A program made the translations under genes and the position numbers. Shown here one piece after another: positions 7,216 through 13,563 of a stretch of DNA of 13,563 bases (position 1 is its first letter; every line of letters begins with the position of its first letter). The stretch is from Bacteroidota bacterium. Lineage in GTDB: Bacteria > Bacteroidota > Bacteroidia > Chitinophagales > Chitinophagaceae. Where the stretch lies: NCBI GenBank assembly GCA_021824855.1, contig JAKAJX010000022.1:1-13563 (forward strand), given 5' to 3'. A model generated the notes under the pieces. It had not been told where the DNA came from. It made no database searches and saw only the letters and a list, made by a program, of their open reading frames with translations.

Positions 7216-8016
7216 TTATTGTAATTCTTTTAAAGGATAAATACTAAATGTTGCTGCAACTATGGCATAAGCAGGTGCTAAAACCCAACCTAATATAGGA
7301 ATCCAATGCATACTATAAAACAACATGCCATTGCCAATAGCATATCCTTGGTGATTGGTAATAAAAAAAACACTTTCTCCTTTCGGTTTGCTATGTCTGT
7401 TCATACAATAATCGAGCATTGAAAAACCATAATAGTAGCTTTCTACAAAAAGTGCAATAATGGGAACTATTAAGCCAATAACAGGAATAATGCTGGCAAA
7501 AAGAAGTGCAATAACGTATATGGATTGGCGTATTATATTTCGGGTAACAATGCTACTACTTCTTTTAATGTCTTTTAATAATTGTGATGAATTGAATTGA
7601 AAAGGTTTTTCTTCAATAATTGCTTCTATTTTTTGACTGAGATAGGCAAAAATGGGTGAGCCAACAAGTAAAAAAACATATTTAAAAAGCGAAAAATAAA
7701 ACAACATCATTACCAACCATAATGCAAAACTGCTGATGGTGAAAAAGAAACCCATCCAGCCGCTATCTAACTTATCCAGCCAATTTTTTAATCCTGTTTT
7801 TAGGGTAAGCCACTCAATAAAATTATTCGATGTGTGAGCAAAATAATACATGCTTATCATAAATAATATGCAGTACAATATACCCGGAATTAATATCCAT
7901 TTCCAAAGTTTATGTGTTTTAATAAATAAATGTGCCTTCCAATAGGCTTGCACTGCTATAATGATTTCTTTTAACACAATGGGGGTATTTTTACAACACG
8001 AATGTAACTTATTCAA
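7216..8016 (-). CDS. EI24/CysZ-like multi-pass inner-membrane protein
   Basis: This is a 266-residue inner-membrane protein of the EI24 domain family (E. coli CysZ, a sulfate permease, is a distant relative of similar size). Hydrophobic stretches lie at about 39-60, 90-126, 165-192 and 226-262, the longer ones probably hairpins of two helices. The segment SYYYGFSMLDYCMNRHS (193-209) is the family's recognisable motif. The Bacteroidota versions are uncharacterised and I infer no specific substrate. The first ATG is at 8016, but the first 13 residues (MNKLHSCCKNTPI, with two Cys) look unlike the usual N-terminus, which in my memory begins near LKEII; a GTG at 7977 (residue 14) is a credible alternative start. 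With the ATG the gene is only 5 bp from the divergent glycosylase start. Confidence 0.85.
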   Translation of the reverse strand: MNKLHSCCKNTPIVLKEIIIAVQAYWKAHLFIKTHKLWKWILIPGILYCILFMISMYYFAHTSNNFIEWLTLKTGLKNWLDKLDSGWMGFFFTISSFALWLVMMLFYFSLFKYVFLLVGSPIFAYLSQKIEAIIEEKPFQFNSSQLLKDIKRSSSIVTRNIIRQSIYVIALLFASIIPVIGLIVPIIALFVESYYYGFSMLDYCMNRHSKPKGESVFFITNHQGYAIGNGMLFYSMHWIPILGWVLAPAYAIVAATFSIYPLKELQ

Positions 8017-8021
8017 TACAA

Positions 8022-8663
8022 ATGAACAATGTTATGGATTTAAATGATTGCTGGGAAAAATTACCTCAAAGCTTTTATAAGCAAGCAGATGTAGTTAAAA
8101 TTGCTAAAGAATTAATAGGGAAAATTTTAGTAACAAGGTTTAATAATAAGTTAACTGCCGGTAGAATTGTTGAAACCGAAGCCTACAATGGTATAATAGA
8201 TAAAGCTTCGCATGCTTATGGTGAAAGAAGAACAGCCAGAACAGAAATTATGTATGCCAATGGCGGGAAAGCTTATGTATATTTATGTTATGGAATTCAT
8301 CACTTATTTAATGTGGTAACTAATAATAAAAATGTGCCACATGCAGTTTTAATTAGAGCAATAGAACCATTAGTTGGTATTGATGAAATGCTTAAACGAA
8401 CTCGAAAAAAACAGTTGGATAACACATTAACAAAAGGTCCCGGAAATGTATCAAGAGCTTTAGGAATTACAACAAATTATAATGGAGTAGCTTTAACTAA
8501 TAACATTATTTTTATTGCTAAAGATGATTATGTGTTGAATGAAAAAGATATTATTGCAACTGCCCGAATTGGAGTTAACTACGCCGAAGAAGATGCTTTA
8601 TTGCCCTACAGATTTATACTAACTACAAGTAAATATGTTAGCGGTAAAAAAATAAAAACTTAA
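8022..8663 (+). CDS. DNA-3-methyladenine glycosylase, AAG/MPG family
   Basis: This is a monofunctional base-excision glycosylase that flips out and removes 3-methyladenine, hypoxanthine and other damaged purines. Compared with human AAG, the catalytic Glu125 is Glu53 (VETEAY, 50-55), Tyr127 is Tyr55, His136 is His64 (KASHAYG), Tyr159 is Tyr87, the intercalating Tyr162 is Tyr90 (YVYLCYG, 85-91) and Asn169 is Asn97, so the active site is complete. LIRAIEPL (110-117) and TKGPGNVSRALGI (137-149) are further family blocks. The 213-residue length is normal for bacterial members. The family alignment begins near KLPQSFY (13-19), so the start could be ATG 8022 or ATG 8034. The upstream space is only 5 bp from the divergent EI24 start, so its promoter probably lies inside that gene. 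The NTF2-like gene follows 8 bp downstream, suggesting cotranscription. Confidence 0.94.
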   Translation: MNNVMDLNDCWEKLPQSFYKQADVVKIAKELIGKILVTRFNNKLTAGRIVETEAYNGIIDKASHAYGERRTARTEIMYANGGKAYVYLCYGIHHLFNVVTNNKNVPHAVLIRAIEPLVGIDEMLKRTRKKQLDNTLTKGPGNVSRALGITTNYNGVALTNNIIFIAKDDYVLNEKDIIATARIGVNYAEEDALLPYRFILTTSKYVSGKKIKT

Positions 8664-8671
8664 AAATAAAG

Positions 8672-9151
8672 ATGAAAAGAATAATTGTTTTTATTACAAT
8701 ATTGTTGGTTAACAGCAGTTTTGCTCAAAGTAGAATGAACATGCATCAATTGGTGAATTATCTTTTTGATGCAATGAACCAGCACAATGCGGTGGCTATT
8801 GCTCAATTGTATGCCGAAAATGCTGAAATAGAATCTCCTAATTGGGAAGGTATTAAAAAAGGTGCTGCAAGTGCTCAGGAAATTTATTCCAGATATTTTA
8901 CATCTTCTCCCGATTTAAAATATATTATTACCGGTATTTATATAGATTCTGCAACTGTTATAGTAGAATATACTTCCGACGGAACAATGTCGCAAATTGA
9001 GGCTAACACGCCTAAATATATGCTGGGTAAGCATTATACGCTTAAAAATATTACTCGGTTGCAAATTGTCAATGAAAAAATAATACGCTCTGTTACTTAT
9101 TTCGATCAGGTTGCTTTTTTACGGCAAGTAGGTTTTTTTGATCAGAAATAA
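8672..9151 (+). CDS. Secreted NTF2-like (SnoaL-type) protein
   Basis: This is a 159-residue exported protein. Residues 1-19 (MKRIIVFITILLVNSSFAQ) form a signal peptide, with cleavage likely after A18. The mature part has the layout of the NTF2-like fold: an initial helix LVNYLFDAMNQHNAVAIAQLYAENAEIESPN style segment (about 27-57), a middle Y/F-rich region, and beta strands IITGIYIDSATVIVEYTSDG (85-104) and ITRLQIVNEKIIRSVTYFD (127-145). Such proteins bind small hydrophobic ligands or act as simple enzymes, but nothing here fixes a function. It starts 8 bp after the glycosylase stop, probably in the same transcript, although a secreted protein and a DNA-repair enzyme have no obvious shared role. 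Its stop is 9 bp from the convergent PorP gene. Confidence 0.8.
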   Translation: MKRIIVFITILLVNSSFAQSRMNMHQLVNYLFDAMNQHNAVAIAQLYAENAEIESPNWEGIKKGAASAQEIYSRYFTSSPDLKYIITGIYIDSATVIVEYTSDGTMSQIEANTPKYMLGKHYTLKNITRLQIVNEKIIRSVTYFDQVAFLRQVGFFDQK

Positions 9152-9160
9152 TATATCTTT

Positions 9161-10174
9161 CTAAAACTTTGGGCAATTAAGCGGTTTATCTGAAGATGGC
9201 TTAAATATATAAACCAACGATATTTCAGTTCCGCCAATACCTTGCGATGCGGTTTTTAGGGAAGAAGTATTTATGTCGTAAGTAGCACCTAGTCTAAATC
9301 CATTATATTCTATACCAATATACGGAATAACAGCATCGTTTAAGCGAATCCAACTACCGGCATAAAAACTGGCAGGTGCATCTGTATTATTGGTTAAATC
9401 AAATTGCAAAGTGCCACCCATAACAGTTTCTGCAGCTCCGCCTTGAAAACTTTGCAATGCACTTAAATGAAGTGTAATATTGTTATTGCCTATAGGAAAA
9501 TAAGTTCCTGCATGTATGGTAGCACGTGGGTTTAAATTAAATAATCCTCCGGTAAATTGTTGTTTTGGTCTGGTAATATGATAAAGGCTCACCCCAAAAT
9601 AAAAATTATTTTTATTGGTAGTGCTGCCATTGTATAAGAATCCTGCATTAACATCAATGTAATTCGATTTAAGTGTACTGCCATTAAAAATTTCGCTGGT
9701 AACTCCGGTAAATCCGTTAGCGGTTAGTTGATCTTCAAATTTTAAATTAGCTGTATTAATCAGCATATTGGCATACGTAAGTTGAAATCCTACACCAATT
9801 TGATGATATCCTTCCTCATCTAAACCTTTATGATAAGCTGTAGAAATAGTGGCATAATTAAAATTAACTGCACCTGCTGCACTATTGTCGTTAAAAGCCA
9901 TAAAACCTAATCCCCATGTATCGTTCGGGGCTATTCTGTTTTGCATTATATGAAAATCTACCGCTGCTGTACTGGTAGTAAAAGCATTATTAATAGTAGG
10001 CCATTGGTTGCGATAATTGCCGGTGGCTCTAAAACTTCCATCAAATTTTCCGGTAAATGCCGGATTTAAAGTTAATGGAGATGAGAAAAACTGACTGAAA
10101 TGCGGATCCTGTGCAGAGAGATTACCCAGCAAGAATAAACAAACAATAAGTAGATAAATATTTCTCATTTTCAA
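9161..10174 (-). CDS. PorP/SprF family outer-membrane protein (type IX secretion associated)
   Basis: This is an outer-membrane beta-barrel of the PorP/SprF family, members of which serve type IX secretion in Bacteroidota, often as anchors for one particular secreted adhesin. Residues 1-21 form a signal peptide (ending NLSA, before Q22), directly followed by the family hallmark QDPHFSQFFSSPLTLNPAF (22-40). Later family blocks include GNYRNQWPT (52-60), VDFHI, LGFMAFNDNSAAG, the repeated NFYFGVSLYHITRP-type strands and PYIGIEYNGFRLGATYDI near the end. The 337-residue length is typical. The start ATG at 10174 is preferred over the in-frame ATG two codons later only because it adds a positive N-region. 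No adhesin, OmpA-like or other gliding gene is beside it in this window, so its client is unknown. The promoter should be in 10175-10258, where I see no clear consensus. Confidence 0.92.
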   Translation of the reverse strand: MKMRNIYLLIVCLFLLGNLSAQDPHFSQFFSSPLTLNPAFTGKFDGSFRATGNYRNQWPTINNAFTTSTAAVDFHIMQNRIAPNDTWGLGFMAFNDNSAAGAVNFNYATISTAYHKGLDEEGYHQIGVGFQLTYANMLINTANLKFEDQLTANGFTGVTSEIFNGSTLKSNYIDVNAGFLYNGSTTNKNNFYFGVSLYHITRPKQQFTGGLFNLNPRATIHAGTYFPIGNNNITLHLSALQSFQGGAAETVMGGTLQFDLTNNTDAPASFYAGSWIRLNDAVIPYIGIEYNGFRLGATYDINTSSLKTASQGIGGTEISLVYIFKPSSDKPLNCPKF

Positions 10175-10258
10175 TGAAAGATGCTCAATCTATACAAAAT
10201 GCTGTAAAGAATAATTGCAACTTTTAGATTTAACAAATTTCAATCGAAAATAAAACAA

Positions 10259-10912
10259 TTACGATTGCATTTTAGTTCCAAATGCTAAATCACCGGCATC
10301 GCCCAATCCGGGTACAATATATCCTTTAGCAGTAAGTTCTTCATCAATATCGCCACACCAAATAGAAATATCGTTGCCGCATTCTTTTTTAATAAATTCT
10401 ATACCCATTGTGCAGGCAATGGCAGCAACAATATGAATAGATGACGGTTTGTTTTCTGCAATAATATGCTGAATGGTTTTAACTAATGAAGCTCCGGTTG
10501 CCAACATGGGATCGCTAATAATTACCAATCGGTTATCTAACGATGGGCAGCTCATATATTCTAAACTAATTTCAAAACTGCCATCTCTATGGTGTTTGCG
10601 ATAAGCCGAAATAAAAGCATTATCAGCTTTGTCAAAATAATTTAACATGCCTTGGTGCATAGGCAAACCCGCCCGTAAAATAGTTGCTAAAACAGGTTGC
10701 TGTTCTAATACTTTACTGTTGTGTATGCCAAGTGGGGTTTGCGTTTCAATCTCTTTCCATGGCAAATGTTTGCTTATTTCGTAGGCAGCCACTTCTCCTA
10801 TTCGCTCTAAATTTCGGCGAAAACGTAAACGATCGTTCTGAATAGTAATATCTCTTAACTCGGCAACCCAGTTGCTTACTAAACTATGTTGCTCACTTAA
10901 ATTAATCACCAT
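10259..10912 (-). CDS. upp: Uracil phosphoribosyltransferase
   Basis: This cytoplasmic pyrimidine salvage enzyme joins uracil and PRPP to give UMP and pyrophosphate. The type I PRTase PRPP loop is SDPMLATGAS (133-142); the usual DPMLATGGS is changed at one Gly to Ala. ILRAGLPMHQGM (78-89) is the family's flexible Arg-rich region, ISAYRKHH (101-108) and EISLEYMSCP (114-123) follow, and PGLGDAGDLAFGT (201-213) is the C-terminal uracil-binding block. Length is 217 residues, normal for Upp (about 208). It is divergent from anmK with 81 bp between starts, in which a minus-strand TACTTTTG box gives a possible -7 element. Confidence 0.94.
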   Translation of the reverse strand: MVINLSEQHSLVSNWVAELRDITIQNDRLRFRRNLERIGEVAAYEISKHLPWKEIETQTPLGIHNSKVLEQQPVLATILRAGLPMHQGMLNYFDKADNAFISAYRKHHRDGSFEISLEYMSCPSLDNRLVIISDPMLATGASLVKTIQHIIAENKPSSIHIVAAIACTMGIEFIKKECGNDISIWCGDIDEELTAKGYIVPGLGDAGDLAFGTKMQS

Positions 10913-10979
10913 AATGGAAATAATGTTTTTTGATGGTAGATTGCGGTGGAAAAATAATTCCTACATCTCAATTAATCTT

Positions 10980-10987
10980 CAAAAGTA
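10980..10987 (-). promoter_or_regulatory. Candidate -7 box (TACTTTTG) for upp
   Basis: On the minus strand the octamer TACTTTTG matches the Bacteroidota -7 consensus TAnnTTTG exactly. It would place the start of transcription about 60 bases before the upp ATG at 10912. I find no good TTTG at the right spacing behind it, where the anmK coding sequence begins, so the call is weak. Confidence 0.3.
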
Positions 10988-10993
10988 TAAATA

Positions 10994-12088
10994 ATGTTTT
11001 ATAAAGTAATTGGTGTTATGAGTGGAAGCAGTTTAGATGGGCTTGATTTGGTATTTTGTGAATTGAATGAAACAGGTGGAAAATGGAACTATACAATAAT
11101 AGCAGCAGCCTGTTTTGAGTATGAACCGGAATGGGTTGATAAACTAAAAAATGCCATCAATTTAAATGCCTATCATTATTTATTGTTGCACACCGAATTT
11201 GGGAAATATATTGGCGAAAAGATTAATTATTTTATTGAAAAAAATAACCTGCAATTTCAGGTACAATTAATTGTATCGCATGGTCATACTACTTTTCATA
11301 CACCGCAGTTAAGAATGACAGCACAATTAGGTGATGGTGCAACAATTGCAGCAACTACAGGCATTAATGTGGTAAGCGATTTGAGGGCAATGGACATTGC
11401 TTTGGGCGGACAAGGTGCTCCTATTATTCCCATGGGAGAAAAATTATTGTGGGGCGAGTTGAATTTTTTATTAAACATTGGTGGCATTGCTAATATTTCC
11501 ATTCAACAAAACAATGAATATATTGCTTTCGATGTTTGTCCTGCTAATAGGGTATTAAATATGTTGGCAAATACTGTTGAACAGAAATACGATATTGACG
11601 GAAAGCTTGCATCATCGGGAAGTGTTAATACTGCATTACTTACACAACTCAATTCACTCAATTATTATCAACAAAAATATCCTAAATCTTTAGCCAACGA
11701 TTTTGGAACAAACACTATTTATCCTTTAATTACTTCTTTTTCATTAACAGTTGAATACGCATTAAGAACTTATGTAGAACATATTGCCATGCAAATAGGA
11801 TATGCACTTACCAACTATTTACAATTTCCGGTTTCGAATAAAAAACTTTTTATTACAGGTGGCGGAGCTCATAATTATTTTTTAGTTGAACGAATAAAAG
11901 CAGCAATTGCAGGTTTAGAAATTGAAGTAGTTATTCCATCAAAAGAAGTGATAGATTATAAAGAGGCATTGGTAATGGCATTATTAGGTGTGTTGAGGTG
12001 GAGAGAAGAAAATACAGTAATGAATAGCGTAACAGGTGCCATTAGAAATAGTATTGGTGGTGCTGTTTGGATAGGGCAACAAGCATAA
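10994..12088 (+). CDS. anmK: Anhydro-N-acetylmuramic acid kinase
   Basis: This is a cytoplasmic sugar kinase of the ASKHA fold. It opens the 1,6-anhydro ring of anhMurNAc and phosphorylates it with ATP to MurNAc-6-phosphate, so that cell-wall turnover products can be reused. Diagnostic blocks are GVMSGSSLDGLDLV (7-20, phosphate loop), VSHGHTTFHTP (94-104), QLGDGATIAATTGINVVSDL (111-130), LNIGGIANIS (160-169), AFDVCPANRVLN (178-189; Asp180 fits the catalytic Asp of the family's FDTGPGN motif), TGGGAHNYFL (288-297) and the near-terminal SVTGA (345-349). Length is 364 residues, normal for AnmK. VCPAN in place of TGPGN is a variant I associate with the Bacteroidota branch. It is divergent from upp and its stop lies only 7 bp from the convergent adenine deaminase stop. 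Confidence 0.95.
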   Translation: MFYKVIGVMSGSSLDGLDLVFCELNETGGKWNYTIIAAACFEYEPEWVDKLKNAINLNAYHYLLLHTEFGKYIGEKINYFIEKNNLQFQVQLIVSHGHTTFHTPQLRMTAQLGDGATIAATTGINVVSDLRAMDIALGGQGAPIIPMGEKLLWGELNFLLNIGGIANISIQQNNEYIAFDVCPANRVLNMLANTVEQKYDIDGKLASSGSVNTALLTQLNSLNYYQQKYPKSLANDFGTNTIYPLITSFSLTVEYALRTYVEHIAMQIGYALTNYLQFPVSNKKLFITGGGAHNYFLVERIKAAIAGLEIEVVIPSKEVIDYKEALVMALLGVLRWREENTVMNSVTGAIRNSIGGAVWIGQQA

Positions 12089-12095
12089 ATATAGG

Positions 12096-13563
12096 TTATA
12101 CAAAGTCAAACTTATCTCCATCAAACAAACCTTTGTCGCTAAGCTTTAAATGAGGTATTACCAATAAAGCCATAAAACTTAGTGTCATAAATGGAGAGGC
12201 TAAAGTACTTTTTAATTCTTGTTTGGCCATAGTATCAATAGCTGTATAATCATTGGCTACCGAATGGGCTTCCTTGTTACTCATTAAACCGGCAACGGGT
12301 AAACTTATGAGTTTTTCGTTGCTATTACTTACACAACTAATGCCTCCTTTTTCTTGTATAATTAAATTGATGGCTCTTGCCAAGCTATAATCATCCACAC
12401 CTACTGCAACAATATTGTGGCTATCATGTGCAACCGAAGAGGCAATGGCACCTTGTTTTAATCCAAAATTTTTAATAAAAGTTTTAGCAATTGGTGCATT
12501 GAAATATCGGTTTACAACTATCATTTTCAATAAATCTTTCTCTATATTCGGTGTTATATATTCGCCTTCAATATTAAAATCAATTAGCGGATAAATTAAT
12601 TTATTGGTAATCAATTGGCCATCTAAAGCTTCTATTACATAAACCTGTTCTATATTTTCTTCATCTGCATGTCCGTAACGTTTTAAAGAAAATTTCATTT
12701 GATCTATATCTACTTCTTTACAATTAAAATGATTAATGGGCGTTGATGGTACCGATGAAATATAGGTTTGTTGGTTAGCCGCAACTAATTCGCCGTTAAT
12801 GTATGTTTGTAAATTATTGAAATGGATAATATCTTTACTTATAATAAAGTCTGCATAATCTCCTTCTCTAAGTAAGCCTACTTCTAAATTATAATGCAAT
12901 ACCGGATTAACGCATGCAGCTTGAAGAATTTTAAAAATATCCATTCCTTTGGCAACGGCTCTTGCACATAATTGGTTAATATGACCAATAGCTAAACTAT
13001 CAGGATGTTTATCATCGCTACAGAACATTATATCGTTAGGATAATCGTTCAACAAATCAATTAATGCATCAAAATTTTTGGCAGCACTCCCTTCTCTAAT
13101 TAATATTTTCATGCCATATTGTAATTTGTTTAATGCTTCATCGGCAGTAAAACATTCATGGTCGGTAGAGATGCCGGCACTAATATATTGTTTAGCTTGT
13201 TCTCCTTTTAGTCCGGGGGCATGCCCGTCAACAGGTTTATTAATGGCATGGGCATAGCTAATTTTTTTCAATACTTCACTATCTCCATTTAATACACCCG
13301 GAAAATTCATCATCTCGCTTAAATATTTTATTTCATCTCGGTGCAATAATTTTTTTACCTCATCGCTATTTAATGCAGCACCGGCAGTTTCATAAATGGT
13401 AGCCGGCACACAACTGGGTGCTCCAAAATTAAATTTGAAGTTTACTTGTTTCCCATTTTCTATCATAAACTCTATGCCTTCTATTCCACAAACATTAGCT
13501 ATTTCGTGCGGATCGCTAACGGTAGCAACTGTGCCATGCAGTACTGCTAAACGTGCAAATAGA
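12096..13563 (-). CDS. ade: Adenine deaminase, partial (N-terminus outside window)
   Basis: This is a metal-dependent amidohydrolase-superfamily enzyme converting adenine to hypoxanthine and ammonia. The reading frame stays open past the internal ATG at 13466 to the right edge: the extra 32 residues include HGTVATVSDPHEIANVCGIE, the canonical Ade block, so 13466 is not the start. In total 488 residues are visible; family members have about 540-600, so the missing part should hold the first metal-binding HxH motif. Further family blocks are GHAPGL (around 13221-13206), STDHECFTADEA (around 13169-13134) and FCSDDKHPD (around 13025-12999), and the C-terminal part carries ASSVAHDSHNIVAVG and LPVAGLMS (the typical Ade C-terminal domain). 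It is convergent with anmK. It feeds adenine into hypoxanthine/guanine salvage and complements upp nearby in role, although not in an operon. Confidence 0.94.
   Translation of the reverse strand, partial: LFARLAVLHGTVATVSDPHEIANVCGIEGIEFMIENGKQVNFKFNFGAPSCVPATIYETAGAALNSDEVKKLLHRDEIKYLSEMMNFPGVLNGDSEVLKKISYAHAINKPVDGHAPGLKGEQAKQYISAGISTDHECFTADEALNKLQYGMKILIREGSAAKNFDALIDLLNDYPNDIMFCSDDKHPDSLAIGHINQLCARAVAKGMDIFKILQAACVNPVLHYNLEVGLLREGDYADFIISKDIIHFNNLQTYINGELVAANQQTYISSVPSTPINHFNCKEVDIDQMKFSLKRYGHADEENIEQVYVIEALDGQLITNKLIYPLIDFNIEGEYITPNIEKDLLKMIVVNRYFNAPIAKTFIKNFGLKQGAIASSVAHDSHNIVAVGVDDYSLARAINLIIQEKGGISCVSNSNEKLISLPVAGLMSNKEAHSVANDYTAIDTMAKQELKSTLASPFMTLSFMALLVIPHLKLSDKGLFDGDKFDFV

Noticed and set aside
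13464..13466. ATG at 13466 as the start of adenine deaminase
   Set aside because: The frame continues upstream with HGTVATVSDPHEIANV, a core Ade block, so the gene extends past the window edge.
1..13563. CRISPR array, tRNA, rRNA, insertion sequence or riboswitch
   Set aside because: I saw no regularly spaced repeats, cloverleaf-like sequences, transposase motifs or long structured leaders; no gap between genes exceeds 160 bp.

Overview
The window looks like ordinary chromosome of a low-GC member of the Bacteroidota, most likely near the Chitinophagia/Sphingobacteriia. The grounds are a BshA-type bacillithiol glycosyltransferase, a TonB-dependent receptor with a carboxypeptidase-regulatory N-terminal domain followed by a DUF4249 lipoprotein, a PorP/SprF-family protein of the type IX secretion/gliding world, AT-rich DNA with TTA as the dominant leucine codon, and no obvious Shine-Dalgarno sequences. 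The genus cannot be named from sequence alone. I see no rRNA, tRNA, CRISPR array, insertion sequence or phage gene.

Left part (1-1631, minus strand): the start of a Cys-rich HNH-like protein that runs off the left edge lies 46 bp downstream of bshA, in the same direction. Its leucine codon use differs sharply from the rest of the window and it is the best candidate for an acquired gene. A 158-bp divergent gap follows, then three plus-strand genes (1790-6416): a secreted M28 metallopeptidase of the carboxypeptidase Q type, a TonB-dependent receptor and a DUF4249 lipoprotein. The receptor and lipoprotein are 22 bp apart and almost certainly form one operon and one outer-membrane complex. The peptidase lies 108 bp upstream and may or may not belong with them.

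Middle part (6441-9151): two minus-strand genes, a short RsmI-like tetrapyrrole-methylase-fold methyltransferase and an EI24/CysZ-like membrane protein, then two plus-strand genes, a DNA-3-methyladenine glycosylase of the AAG/MPG family and a secreted NTF2-like protein. The EI24 and glycosylase genes start head to head only 5 bp apart as read from their first ATGs, so either their promoters lie inside each other's coding sequence or one start is further downstream.

Right part (9161-13563): a PorP/SprF-family outer-membrane protein and uracil phosphoribosyltransferase on the minus strand, anhydro-N-acetylmuramic acid kinase (anmK) divergent from upp on the plus strand, and adenine deaminase on the minus strand, running off the right edge without its N-terminus. 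Upp, Ade and AnmK are all recycling enzymes (uracil, adenine, cell-wall sugar), although they are not one operon. Most of the window is conserved housekeeping or common Bacteroidota accessory content. I do not see a clear new multi-gene system. The items most worth following are the truncated HNH-like gene beside bshA, the divergent RsmI paralogue, and the peptidase/receptor/lipoprotein cluster.
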